Positions 1 through 7,249 of a DNA stretch of 45,080 nucleotides are shown here, piece after piece; position 1 is the stretch's first letter, and each line of letters starts with the position of its first letter. The position numbers and the translations under genes are program-made. Location: the NCBI GenBank assembly GCA_945903645.1, contig CAMDOM010000022.1, positions 1-45,080 of the forward strand, read 5' to 3'. The notes under the pieces were generated by a model. The model was not told the DNA's origin. It did not search any database and saw only the letters and a list, made by a program, of their open reading frames with translations. This DNA comes from Chryseobacterium gleum (GTDB lineage Bacteria > Bacteroidota > Bacteroidia > UBA10329).

Positions 1-108
1 CTTATTCATCATCCCCTTCTCATATTCCTTTACAACCATGCGCCTAAACGCATCACTGTAGGTTCGAGGTCGGGCTAATGGCTTTTTTCTAATTGTTTCT
101 TCTGACAT
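1..108 (-). CDS. IS3-family transposase OrfA, N-terminus (partial at window edge)
   Basis: The first 36 codons are visible on the minus strand, beginning MSEETIRKKPLARPRTYS and continuing with DAFRRMVVKEYEKG. The motif Y-S-x-x-F-(K/R)-R-x-V-V-x-x-Y-x-x-G is typical of the N-terminal helix-turn-helix of IS3-type OrfA proteins, which bind the IS ends. The gene runs off the window, so neither OrfB nor the element's other end can be seen. The start at 108 is the only ATG near the motif. A short inverted repeat lies directly upstream. The assignment rests on one short motif, so another HTH protein is possible. Confidence 0.5.
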   Translation of the reverse strand, partial: MSEETIRKKPLARPRTYSDAFRRMVVKEYEKGMMNK

Positions 109-110
109 AT

Positions 111-137
111 GTTGACTGGATTTTAGTCAACTTTTTT
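111..137. other. 7-bp-arm inverted repeat followed by T-run
   Basis: GTTGACT (111-117) and AGTCAAC (125-131) form a perfect inverted repeat with a 7-nt loop, followed on the plus strand by six T residues (132-137). It lies immediately upstream of the OrfA-like start codon. It could be an operator or part of an IS end for the minus-strand gene, or a weak intrinsic terminator reading in the plus direction. Confidence 0.35.
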
Positions 138-166
138 CAGGACTAGACAACCGCCCAATACCCCCC

Positions 167-325
167 CTAATTCTTCACCCCCCTCACCTGCAATACGATG
201 CCTTTGGCGATGCTGTCTTCATATTCCTCGCGGATAGCCTCGATGGTAATGGCCAGTTTCATTTCGTCTAGCAAGCGTTGGATTGGGGGCGTGGGGTCGA
301 AGCCTGTGGAGTGACTAGGCAATAA
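167..325 (-). pseudogene. C-terminal remnant of an unidentified gene
   Basis: An open stretch on the minus strand ends in TAG at 167-169 and is preceded in frame by TAA at 326-328. The peptide contains PIQRLLDEMKLAITIEAI and ends in IVLQVRGVKN. It reads like ordinary protein (a charged helix and then a short strand), but no good start codon precedes the coding-looking part. It sits between a transposase fragment and a kinase-like gene typical of mobile DNA, so I read it as the tail of a truncated gene. The family is not recognised. Confidence 0.3.
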
Positions 326-333
326 TTACTTTT

Positions 334-993
334 GTGTGGATGCAAAATCTGCTAAAAAAAGAAATTCAACATGTCATTTCAGGAAAGAGCCAAGTTAGGT
401 TTGGAGCAGCTATCCAAACAGTTGCCAGTTACCTTAGCACAGGCACGAAGCCAAGCACAAGCGTTGAAGGCACAAAGTCGCTCAAGCAACAAGAAACAAA
501 GAGATTAGAAACCTTCGCTACTGAGCACAATCTGTGGATAACGGATATTGATTTCACACAATATGTGAGCGAAGGTGCAGAGCAACGGGTGTATTTAAAG
601 GACACGAATCATGTTCTTAAACTGAATGACTCCATTTATTACAACAGTTGGGTAGATTATTTTCACAATCTACTGCTGCACAATTTCTTCTTTGAAGACA
701 CTGCCTACACATTGAGGGGATTTGCCAAAGAGGACCAAGTGCTTTACGCGGTAGTTGAACAGGCCTATGTTTCGATGACTGACAAAACAGATTTGGGTCA
801 GTTAAAGAAGTTCTTACATGAAAATGGGTTCATGAACACAAGAAACAATGATTATTTCAATCACGATTTGCAGGTAATTCTTGAAGACCTGCATGATGAA
901 AATGTACTGACGAGAAACAATGTGCTTTACTTCATAGACACCGTATTCTATCTTACCGAAGAATTCTGGCTAGACATGAAACTCGAAAAATAA
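334..993 (+). CDS. Putative polyvalent-protein-type kinase (PolyVal kinase-like)
   Basis: This is a soluble protein of about 219 residues. The middle carries EGAEQRVYLKD followed by HVLKLND, resembling a glycine-containing nucleotide loop and the beta-3 lysine. Near the C-terminus DLHDENVL and then YFIDTVF look like the catalytic loop (D-x-H-x-x-N) and a DFG-like metal site. This arrangement matches the small kinase domains found in polyvalent proteins of phages and conjugative elements. The N-terminal 60 residues are a charged linker, as if cut from a larger protein. The reading frame opens with GTG at 334; ATG at 340 is an equally good start, and a stop lies in frame at 316. The substrate is unknown. 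Its neighbours are transposase debris, which supports mobile-element origin. Confidence 0.55.
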   Translation: MWMQNLLKKEIQHVISGKSQVRFGAAIQTVASYLSTGTKPSTSVEGTKSLKQQETKRLETFATEHNLWITDIDFTQYVSEGAEQRVYLKDTNHVLKLNDSIYYNSWVDYFHNLLLHNFFFEDTAYTLRGFAKEDQVLYAVVEQAYVSMTDKTDLGQLKKFLHENGFMNTRNNDYFNHDLQVILEDLHDENVLTRNNVLYFIDTVFYLTEEFWLDMKLEK

Positions 994-1187
994 ACCCAGC
1001 TACATTCCCCTAACCCCCACAGCCATCCCGCAGAATCACTCCCAATTCCGAAGTTTGGGAATTCAGGATGCAACCGCCCAATTACCCCATGCAATTTCCC
1101 CCAAGCGCACAACCCTGCCCACCATTTACCGTTTACATTTGCGCTGTGGTTACAATTTCTTAACTTTAATTTCTTACTCTCTTAAAG
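994..1187. other. Intergenic spacer before the VTC operon
   Basis: No gene is recognised here. A small imperfect hairpin (AATTCC and GGAATT arms, around 1041-1063) has no following T-run. The spacer separates mobile-element debris from the operon that starts at 1188 and probably contains its promoter, but no clear TAnnTTTG element was found. Confidence 0.4.
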
Positions 1188-2825
1188 ATGAAAAGACTTT
1201 ACGTAACGCTAGTGCTCATCACCAGTGTTTTGTCATCACAGGCCCAATGGGTAACCGACCCCGCCATCAACAATCTTATTTGCTCCCAACCGCAAGACCA
1301 GCAAGACGCCCGCCTTGTTAGCGATACCAAACACGGGGCAATTATTACGTGGGTCGATTTTCGTGACGACCAAAACGAGCTGGTTGCCGATATCTACGCC
1401 CAGCGCATCAATGCCAGTGGTGTTACCATGTGGGGAACAAATGGCATGGCGGTGTGCACCAACGCTACCGACCAAACAGCTCCTGTTCTTATAGAAGATG
1501 GTGCGGGCGGCACCATAATCGCTTGGCAAGACTGGCGCAGTGGCAACCGCGACATCTATGCCCAGCGCATCGACTCGCTTGGCAATGTGCTGTGGACAGC
1601 GAACGGCATTGGTGTAGTGGTGAAAAACACCAACCAAAGCAGCCCCAAAATAGTAAGTGATGGTGCCGATGGTGCCGTCATTGTGTGGGAAGATTCCATT
1701 AATGGCAACCTCGATATTTTCGCCCAACACATTTCGGGCAATGGCACCTCCACGTGGACGGCAGGTGGCGTGGCGGTATGCACTGCTGCGGACAAGCAAA
1801 CCAACCCAAGGGTAGTAGTAGATGCAGCAGGCGCGGCCTATTTCACATGGCAGGATAGGCGCAACGGCAACGATTACGATATCTATTGCCAAAAACTAAA
1901 TGCTGCTGGTGACCCGCAATGGACCGCAAATGGCATTGCTATAAACACCGCTACAAATTCGCAAATCAACCCTAAAATGAAACTAGATGCCAGTGATGCC
2001 ATCATCATAGCCTGGCAGAACTACATTACCGGAGCAGGCTACGATGTGTATGCCCAACGGGTTGATGCAGCAGGTGCTGCCCAATGGACTGCGGGAGGCA
2101 TACAAGTATGCGCCCTCAACGGCAACCAAAGCGCCATCGACATCACCACCGAAAACATCACCGATGGGGCCATCATCGCATGGAAAGACGGACGAAACAC
2201 CAATGTGAACATCTATTGCCAAAAAGTAGACTTCAACGGAAACCGTCTGTGGACTTCTAACGGAGTTTTGATTTCCGAAGCATCACGCAATCAAATCAAT
2301 CCCAACATTGTGGGCGATGGCATAGGTGGCGGCATCATAGCGTGGCAAGATTCGGTGGCAGGCATTTGGGATGTATTTGCGCAGCGCATCTCTAGCGCAG
2401 GCGAATCGCTTTGGACTGCTGGAGGCACTGCCATTGGCATTGCTACCGACAACCAAACCAGCCCTAAGAATATTAGCGATGGCATAGGCGGCAGCATCTT
2501 CTCGTTTCAAGACAAACGCTCGGGCGATTTCGACATCTATGCCTACAAAATTGCGGGCGACACCACCACGGGCATTGCTCAGGCAGATGCGAGTTTAAGC
2601 GTAACCGTTTTTCCCAATCCGTTTTCAAGCGCTACCACCACTCGTCTTCCCGAAGGTGTAAAACAAGTGCGCGTGTTCGATACCGTAGGCCGCCAAGTGC
2701 ATCAGGCATCCCACATTTCGGGCACCAGCTATACGCTAAATAGAGCGAACCTAGCCAGCGGCACCTACGTACTTTCGGTGCAGGTATCTAACGCCCAATA
2801 TTCCACGCTTCTCATCATCGAATAA
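1188..2825 (+). CDS. Secreted eight-repeat beta-propeller-like protein with T9SS sorting domain
   Basis: The 545-residue protein begins with a signal peptide (MKRLYVTLVLITSVLSSQAQ). About eight repeats of 50-55 residues follow. Each has a core such as GGTIIAWQDWRSGN, then DIYAQRID, then a LWTANG-like turn, a pattern expected of propeller blades. The C-terminal 75 residues (from VTVFPNPFSS through LASGTYVLSV) are a type A T9SS sorting domain, so the protein should cross the outer membrane and be attached to or released from the surface. It is the first gene of a tightly packed operon, and its stop codon overlaps the next start by one base. The binding partner is unknown. Start choice is secure because the signal peptide begins at this ATG. 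Confidence 0.85.
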   Translation: MKRLYVTLVLITSVLSSQAQWVTDPAINNLICSQPQDQQDARLVSDTKHGAIITWVDFRDDQNELVADIYAQRINASGVTMWGTNGMAVCTNATDQTAPVLIEDGAGGTIIAWQDWRSGNRDIYAQRIDSLGNVLWTANGIGVVVKNTNQSSPKIVSDGADGAVIVWEDSINGNLDIFAQHISGNGTSTWTAGGVAVCTAADKQTNPRVVVDAAGAAYFTWQDRRNGNDYDIYCQKLNAAGDPQWTANGIAINTATNSQINPKMKLDASDAIIIAWQNYITGAGYDVYAQRVDAAGAAQWTAGGIQVCALNGNQSAIDITTENITDGAIIAWKDGRNTNVNIYCQKVDFNGNRLWTSNGVLISEASRNQINPNIVGDGIGGGIIAWQDSVAGIWDVFAQRISSAGESLWTAGGTAIGIATDNQTSPKNISDGIGGSIFSFQDKRSGDFDIYAYKIAGDTTTGIAQADASLSVTVFPNPFSSATTTRLPEGVKQVRVFDTVGRQVHQASHISGTSYTLNRANLASGTYVLSVQVSNAQYSTLLIIE

Positions 2826-3220
2826 TGAAAAACACGAGCATCGGTTTCCTTTTCCTAATTATTTGCGGGCTGGGCTTCGCGGCCTGCGAGAGCATTCCTG
2901 GAGAAGGAGGCACTTCTACCATCACAGGCAAAGTTTTCGTGCGCGAATATTCGTCCGTAGGCAATTTGCTTGGCGAATATTATGGTGAGGAAGAACGTGT
3001 GTATATCGTGTATGGAAGCGGCAACACCTTCGATGATGATACCCGAACCAGTTTCGATGGTTCTTACAAGTTTCAATACCTCAACAAAGGCAACTACCGC
3101 GTATTCGCCTACTCGAGATGCGATACTTGCGCATCGGGGCAACTAGCGGTTATTCAAGATGTAGAAATCACATCGAGCAACGAAACCCTCGAACTGGAAG
3201 ACCTTATTGTGCGCAAGTAA
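2825..3220 (+). CDS. Small lipoprotein with a carboxypeptidase-regulatory-like fold
   Basis: This 131-residue protein has an N-terminal hydrophobic segment ending in the lipobox-like GFAAC (Cys about residue 21), so it should be a membrane-anchored lipoprotein. The rest (TITGKVFVREY, FDGSYKFQYLNKGNYRVFAY) resembles a single transthyretin-like carboxypeptidase-regulatory domain: a conserved G-x-V, then DGSYxFxxLxxGxYxVxAY. A CxxC pair lies at DTCAS/RCDTC. Its ATG overlaps the preceding stop and its TAA overlaps the next ATG, implying translational coupling. The function is unknown; these domains often give structural support to surface proteins. Confidence 0.7.
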   Translation: MKNTSIGFLFLIICGLGFAACESIPGEGGTSTITGKVFVREYSSVGNLLGEYYGEEERVYIVYGSGNTFDDDTRTSFDGSYKFQYLNKGNYRVFAYSRCDTCASGQLAVIQDVEITSSNETLELEDLIVRK

Positions 3221-4011
3221 TGGCCATGGAATCTGAGCATAGCGCACTTGCGGTAACCCAACAATTTCGACCCATCACCTTGGCCGAAATGGATGGCGTG
3301 CAATTGCTCAATCGCATGGATACCAAGTATGTGATGCCTATTGGCAAACTAGCGCCTTTTCTGGAAATGGTGAAAAACGGCTACCGCATATTGTACACCA
3401 ATCCGCTGCGCTATACCGACTACGATTCGCTCTACTTCGATACCCCCGACTTTCAACTCTATGCTATGCACCACCGCGGCAAAGCAGGCAGATACAAGGT
3501 AAGATGCCGTGGCTATGCCGATACCAAGATGTTTTTTCTCGAAATAAAACACAAGAACAACAAGGGGCGAACTGATAAATCGCGAAGCCAACGCTTGGGC
3601 ATCGAGCAGCAGCTATCGTCCGAGTCATTGGCGTTTATTGCCCGCAAAACAACGCTAAACCCACGCATACTAGAGGCCAAGTTGCAAGTGCAGTTTTCGC
3701 GCATGACGCTGGTAAACAATGCAGAAAATGAACGGCTTACCATCGACTTTAACCTCAGTTTTACTGGCAATGGCACCACCTATGCCATGCCGGGCATTGT
3801 GGTGGTAGAAATAAAGCAAAGCAGTTTTTCGTCTAAAAGTGATGCCATTGCAGCGCTTCGCGAATTGCGCGTGCGAGAAAGCAACATGAGTAAATACTGC
3901 ATTGGCGCGGCCAAAATATATCCTCACCTGCGCAGCAATAATTTTAAAGAAGTGATACACACCATAACCAAACTACAAAACAATGGAACTGCTGGGAACC
4001 AAGCTGCTTAA
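3220..4011 (+). CDS. VTC-domain protein (polyphosphate polymerase-like)
   Basis: The 263-residue protein matches the VTC domain family, whose eukaryotic members synthesise inorganic polyphosphate from ATP in a basic tunnel of the triphosphate tunnel metalloenzyme type. Visible motifs, in order, are RMDTKYVMP, YDSLYFDTPDF, GRYKVRCRGY, FFLEIKHKNNKGRTDKSR, RLTIDFNLSF and VVVEIKQ. These are the alternating basic and acidic strands expected to line the tunnel. There is no membrane segment, so it should act in the cytosol, probably held at the membrane by the DUF4956 protein encoded next. I chose the ATG at 3220, overlapping the previous stop (alternative ATG at 3226); a longer open frame upstream only shadows the lipoprotein gene. 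The 3' end overlaps the next gene by 29 nt. Confidence 0.85.
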   Translation: MAMESEHSALAVTQQFRPITLAEMDGVQLLNRMDTKYVMPIGKLAPFLEMVKNGYRILYTNPLRYTDYDSLYFDTPDFQLYAMHHRGKAGRYKVRCRGYADTKMFFLEIKHKNNKGRTDKSRSQRLGIEQQLSSESLAFIARKTTLNPRILEAKLQVQFSRMTLVNNAENERLTIDFNLSFTGNGTTYAMPGIVVVEIKQSSFSSKSDAIAALRELRVRESNMSKYCIGAAKIYPHLRSNNFKEVIHTITKLQNNGTAGNQAA

Positions 4012-4633
4012 CGAAAAAGACTTCTTCGAACTGGTGCTCCGGTTCTTTTTCGACTTCGCCTTTCTGTTTATTGTGGTGCGCTGGTTGTACTACCCCACCC
4101 ACAAGCGCAAAGACTACCTCTTTACGTTTATCATCTTCAACATTCTCATTTTCTTCTTGAGTTTCTTGCTCAGCAGCGTGAAGTTGCAATTGGGCTTTGC
4201 CTTCGGGTTGTTTGCCGTGTTCAGCATTTTGCGCTATCGCACCGAGGCGCTACCTATTAAGGAAATGACCTACCTGTTTATCGTTATTGGCATAGCGGTA
4301 ATCAATGCTGTGGCCAACAAGAAAATAAGCTGGGCCGAACTCGTGTTTACCAATGCGGCTATTGTAGGCGCTGTTTATGTGCTCGAACGCATGTGGCTGC
4401 TGCGCCACGAAACCCAACGCTTGGTGGTGTATGACAATATCGAACTGATAAAACCCGAAAACAGCGCACAGCTTATTGCCGACCTTAAGAACCGAACTGG
4501 CCTGCTCGTCACGCGCACCCGCATAGACAAGATAGACCTGCTGCGCGATGTGGCATTTCTCTATGTGTATTACTATGACGACCAAAACCAATGTGATGTG
4601 CCTGTGAACGATGATGGAGACGATGATGACTAA
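3983..4633 (+). CDS. DUF4956 membrane protein
   Basis: This 216-residue protein has three or four hydrophobic segments in its first 130 residues (for example FFFDFAFLFIVVRWLYY, LFTFIIFNILIFFLSFLL, YLFIVIGIAVINAVA). A soluble C-terminal domain of about 85 residues ends in a very acidic tail (DDGDDDD). The core LFAVFSILRYRTEALPIKEMTYLF is the conserved centre of the DUF4956 family, which is regularly encoded beside VTC-domain proteins. It overlaps the VTC gene by 29 nt and the DUF2490 gene by 23 nt, so the three are probably translated together. The likely role is a membrane platform for the VTC enzyme; this is inferred from gene neighbourhood only. Confidence 0.85.
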   Translation: MELLGTKLLNEKDFFELVLRFFFDFAFLFIVVRWLYYPTHKRKDYLFTFIIFNILIFFLSFLLSSVKLQLGFAFGLFAVFSILRYRTEALPIKEMTYLFIVIGIAVINAVANKKISWAELVFTNAAIVGAVYVLERMWLLRHETQRLVVYDNIELIKPENSAQLIADLKNRTGLLVTRTRIDKIDLLRDVAFLYVYYYDDQNQCDVPVNDDGDDDD

Positions 4634-5384
4634 GCAGCTCTGGGCTAGCATTATTTCGTTAAGCGGTCGTCTGGGTGCTGTGGCGCTTGCCTTGGCTTGG
4701 TTCTCGCCCGCCTTTGCTCAAACCAACGATTTTCAAATGTGGTCTTCCGCAGGCATCAAAACAGACATCAGCAAGAGTTTCACCGTAGGGTTTCAAACGC
4801 AACTGCGCCTAACGGACAACTCCACCAAAGTAGGTTCCATTTTGCTCGAACCGGAAGCGAGCTTTCGGGTAAATAAATACCTAAAACTGGGCTTGGGCTA
4901 TCGGTTCACCATTCGCCCCGGCAGCGACAATATTAACAGCACCGCCCACCGCGTGAACTTTGATGTGGAAGGCAAAAAGAAATTTGGAAACCTAGGGCTC
5001 TCCCTACGGCTGCGCATTCAGCAGGGGTTTCAAGACCCGTATGTAAACGAAAATCGCGCGCCATATTCTGCTCCCACCTACAACCGCAACAAGCTTTCGG
5101 TGGAATATAAAGTGAGCAAACTATGGACGCCCTTTGTAGAAGGCGAACTCTTTTTTCCCCTCACCGACCCGCGCCATCTTGGCCTAGACCGCTATCGCGT
5201 TACGGTGGGTTCGGCTTTCAACCTCAAAAACCGCAACGCAGTAGATGTCTTCTTTCGCGTGCAGCAAGAAGTGAACACCGCCAACCCCCAAACTGCCTAC
5301 ATCCTAGGCCTTGGCTACACCTACGACCTCAAACTGCCCAAGAAGAAAAAGAAGAAAAAGGATAAGGAGAAAGTGAAGAATTGA
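4611..5384 (+). CDS. DUF2490-family outer-membrane beta-barrel protein
   Basis: The 257-residue protein starts with a signal peptide ending near SPAFAQ. Amphipathic beta strands with aromatic girdles follow (MWSSAGIKTDISKSFTVGFQ, YLKLGLGYRFTIRPG, GNLGLSLRLRIQQGF, KLWTPFVEGELFFPL, YILGLGYTYDLKL). This matches the DUF2490 family of small outer-membrane barrels. The C-terminus is unusual: after the last strand come about 20 residues rich in lysine (PKKKKKKKDKEKVKN), probably facing the periplasm. It is the last gene of the operon. Partnership with VTC and DUF4956 is common in Bacteroidota but its meaning is not established. Several ATGs crowd the start (codons 1, 2, 5 and 6); I kept the first. 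Confidence 0.75.
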   Translation: MMETMMTKQLWASIISLSGRLGAVALALAWFSPAFAQTNDFQMWSSAGIKTDISKSFTVGFQTQLRLTDNSTKVGSILLEPEASFRVNKYLKLGLGYRFTIRPGSDNINSTAHRVNFDVEGKKKFGNLGLSLRLRIQQGFQDPYVNENRAPYSAPTYNRNKLSVEYKVSKLWTPFVEGELFFPLTDPRHLGLDRYRVTVGSAFNLKNRNAVDVFFRVQQEVNTANPQTAYILGLGYTYDLKLPKKKKKKKDKEKVKN

Positions 5385-5544
5385 GTTGGGTTTGTTAATG
5401 GCATTGTCGCCCGAGCACGCGCAAAGCCTCGCGCTGGCATGTACGGCTTGATGTAAATGATAAAAGTTATCAATACATGTGTCGAGTGTTCGTTTATTTT
5501 ATTGAGGTTTGCAACTGTCACATCCATTTCAAAACATTCATCGC
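5385..5544. other. Spacer with structured short repeat
   Basis: No gene is seen. A 32-bp GC-rich element at 5410-5441 can fold (CGCG arms around AAAGCCT) and resembles, at 24 of 32 positions, an element at 8802-8833 on the far side of the AT-rich cassette block. Confidence 0.4.
5410..5441. repeat. Dispersed structured element, copy 1
   Basis: The sequence runs from cccgagcacg to gctggcatg and has arms CGCG/CGCG flanking an AAAGCCT loop. It aligns without gaps to 8802-8833 with 24 of 32 matches. The central AGCCTCG is shared, while the arms differ in a partly compensated way. The two copies bracket the cassette region 5545-8583. Confidence 0.35.
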
Positions 5545-6258
5545 ATGGCTATCGTATTCTACAATCCTTATAATGTACTAGCGCAACAGTTTAAAACTGG
5601 GCTTGATACCATTGGAGCAGCTCTTCCATTGCCTCCACCACCTCCGCCTGTTAAACCACCTATGCCTCCAACGATTGAAGAGCTCATCAATCAAATCATT
5701 GACTATGTAATCCTAGTATATGGTGCTGGAAGTTCGAACCCAGTAGTTGAGTTGGAACTAAGCATAGTATTGAGTGAAACCATTAATGGATACATCAACT
5801 CGGCATCGGGTAGCCCAGTATACTATGATACACGGCAGCAAGAATTTATTTTTCAACTTGTAGAGGGTATCAAGGGTTTGCCCATGGCAAATATCCACGG
5901 ACGTATTGAAAATATTGAAGAAAACATTGCCACCTCGGGCATGAGTAGCGAATTGCAAGCTCCTTTGCTAATGGCTGCGGCAATGGGCAAGGCCGCCACT
6001 AATTATTGGCTAAGTCAATCGGATGGTAGCCCATGGGTGCCATTTCTTACTGAAGATGCCAATTACTTAGCGTTTTTAGTTTCGGCTACTATGGAAGGAA
6101 CATTAATAGGAGCCAAACTAATGACCTTGAAAGGAACTGCTATTGATAATGTTTCTAAATCTGGCGTAAATGCAATATCTGCCTTGGCATCCACGCTTGT
6201 TATCTCCTCGGGTAAGGTATTGTACAACTGGCAGCCGAGAGTTGTAGAGGTGAAATAA
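5545..6258 (+). CDS. Unknown proline-linker protein heading the cassette array (family A)
   Basis: The 237-residue protein starts MAIVFYNPYNVLAQQFKTG. A proline stretch (LPLPPPPPPVKPPMPP, about residues 26-41) separates this short head from a mostly helical body. The body ends in a small-residue-rich amphipathic region (GTLIGAKLMTLKGTAID, SALASTLVISSGKVLYNW) and the tail QPRVVEVK. There is no signal peptide and no recognised domain. I chose ATG 5545; the frame opens 36 nt earlier only with a TTG. The last 30 codons and the downstream spacer are duplicated at 7413-7542, in front of a second paralogue of the next gene. That suggests this 3' end is a recombination seam. A secreted effector or adaptor is possible but unproven. 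Confidence 0.6.
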   Translation: MAIVFYNPYNVLAQQFKTGLDTIGAALPLPPPPPPVKPPMPPTIEELINQIIDYVILVYGAGSSNPVVELELSIVLSETINGYINSASGSPVYYDTRQQEFIFQLVEGIKGLPMANIHGRIENIEENIATSGMSSELQAPLLMAAAMGKAATNYWLSQSDGSPWVPFLTEDANYLAFLVSATMEGTLIGAKLMTLKGTAIDNVSKSGVNAISALASTLVISSGKVLYNWQPRVVEVK

Positions 6259-6345
6259 AATTTTCAAACTAATTTCTGAAACGCCATAAAATGGATAAGA
6301 ATTATTTGCTCTATGGGAATAAATACCCGTTTCTGTTTGAACATA
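6165..6345 (+). repeat. Cassette seam repeat, copy 1
   Basis: This covers the end of gene A, the spacer and the first 17-18 codons of B1. It aligns with 7413-7595 over about 180 bp, including an identical run TTGGCATCCACGCTTGTTAT. Identity is high in the coding parts and weaker in the spacer. Confidence 0.7.
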
Positions 6346-6779
6346 CAAAATGTTCACGTACAAACATTCTTTTAAATCAGCATGGCTCACTCTTGCCTAA
6401 TGCGGAACAAACTGGGAGAAAATTGCATTTGTTTCAATCTTTTGATTTCCATGGAGCAAAAGTGAGCGTGTTTATAGATACGTTAGACAATCAATATGTT
6501 AAGATGAGTATTGCTTCAGAAATATTTACTGGAATAATTCAATTTAACGTTTTTGACAGTAATAATTTTGATCTGTTTAATGAGAATAGTCAGAGAATTT
6601 TTAGTACAAAAGGGAATCCAGTGGTTGCTGGCCACCCACTTCTTAGGGATAATTTTGGAGATTGCTTTTTAAAAACGATTAAAGACAATTTCACGGAAGA
6701 TGTTGTAGGGTTTCTAACCCTGACATTTTTTCCTCGAATTACTTGTTCAGTTGTAGCTGTTCATTGTCTGCTATCATAA
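6291..6779 (+). CDS. Unknown cassette protein B1 (MDxNYLLYG family)
   Basis: The 162-residue protein opens MDKNYLLYGNKYPFLFEHT. That start is shared with the gene at 7543 at both protein and DNA level. A beta-rich middle (KVSVFIDTLDNQYVKMSI, FTGIIQFNVFD) is followed by a second shared patch: STKGNPVV, then DNFGDCFLKTI (STKTNTPVV and DRWDNCMRKQI in the paralogue). The last 35 residues (from NFTEDVVG through FFPRITCSVVAVHCLLS) are hydrophobic, cysteine-containing and unrelated to the paralogue's end. A conserved front with a variable hydrophobic tail is what polymorphic toxins or bacteriocin-like precursors show. A small membrane protein gene follows 40 nt downstream. No known family was recognised. 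Confidence 0.6.
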   Translation: MDKNYLLYGNKYPFLFEHTKCSRTNILLNQHGSLLPNAEQTGRKLHLFQSFDFHGAKVSVFIDTLDNQYVKMSIASEIFTGIIQFNVFDSNNFDLFNENSQRIFSTKGNPVVAGHPLLRDNFGDCFLKTIKDNFTEDVVGFLTLTFFPRITCSVVAVHCLLS

Positions 6780-6818
6780 TTTATCTCTTCAAATAATTGC
6801 TTACAGAAGCAAATCCCA

Positions 6819-7109
6819 ATGAAATCTTTGAGTAAATCACTGTACCTAGTGCATCTCTTCATTATCGTTATAGTCATTGCTTGTTTTTTGTTTTATGACT
6901 TGAATTTTTATGATATGGACGTGTTAATTTATATTATTGGGTATTTGATTGTGATGGGAGGTATGAGGATTATATATATGTATCATTTGTTCTTCATCAA
7001 TAAGTCTCTTAGTAATGAGGTTAAGAAAAGTTATTTTTTTCAGATGCACCTTAGTTTCATACCATTCAGTATTGGATATTGGTATCGTTACATACTACCT
7101 AATCGGTAA
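6819..7109 (+). CDS. Small membrane protein C1, candidate immunity partner of B1
   Basis: The 96-residue protein has two clear membrane segments (LYLVHLFIIVIVIACFLFY and VLIYIIGYLIVMGGMRIIY) and a weaker third near the C-terminus (LSFIPFSIGYWYRYIL), with basic loops between. It lies directly after B1 in the same orientation. It shows no similarity to the membrane protein that follows B2. Position, size and topology suit an immunity protein or a channel-inhibiting partner, but nothing in the sequence proves that. The region is markedly AT-rich compared with the VTC operon upstream. Confidence 0.55.
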   Translation: MKSLSKSLYLVHLFIIVIVIACFLFYDLNFYDMDVLIYIIGYLIVMGGMRIIYMYHLFFINKSLSNEVKKSYFFQMHLSFIPFSIGYWYRYILPNR

Positions 7110-7243
7110 AGAGATTTTCTATTGGACACGCATGCAACCTAAAGTCGCGCAAGAGTTCCTCAGGATTTTTCCCACGAGTATTGTGGACGTGGTTTGTCGG
7201 CTTTATTATTGGTTTCATGGCCCTAGATTGTGCAGGTGGATAG
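7103..7243 (+). pseudogene. Hydrophobic C-terminal remnant, possible third B-type tail
   Basis: After an in-frame stop (7100-7102) the frame stays open to TAG at 7241-7243 but has no usable start. The peptide ends SGFFPRVLWTWFVGFI, then IGFMALDCAGG. The FFPR-(I/V) start and the cysteine near a hydrophobic end recall the tail of B1 (FFPRITCSVVAVHC). It is followed seven bases later by another small membrane-protein gene. I read it tentatively as the surviving end of a third cassette gene whose front has been lost. A different overlapping frame (7015-7263) is open too but looks less protein-like. Confidence 0.3.
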
Positions 7244-7249
7244 AAAACC

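Noticed and set aside
1236-1892. 218-residue open frame on the minus strand opposite the propeller-protein gene
   Set aside because: It is a shadow of the internal repeats of the plus-strand gene. Its peptide has no motif, and the plus-strand frame has a signal peptide and a T9SS domain.
3118-3219. Longer N-terminus for the VTC-domain protein
   Set aside because: These codons shadow the lipoprotein gene. The ATG at 3220 overlaps the previous stop, as elsewhere in the operon, and precedes the conserved domain.
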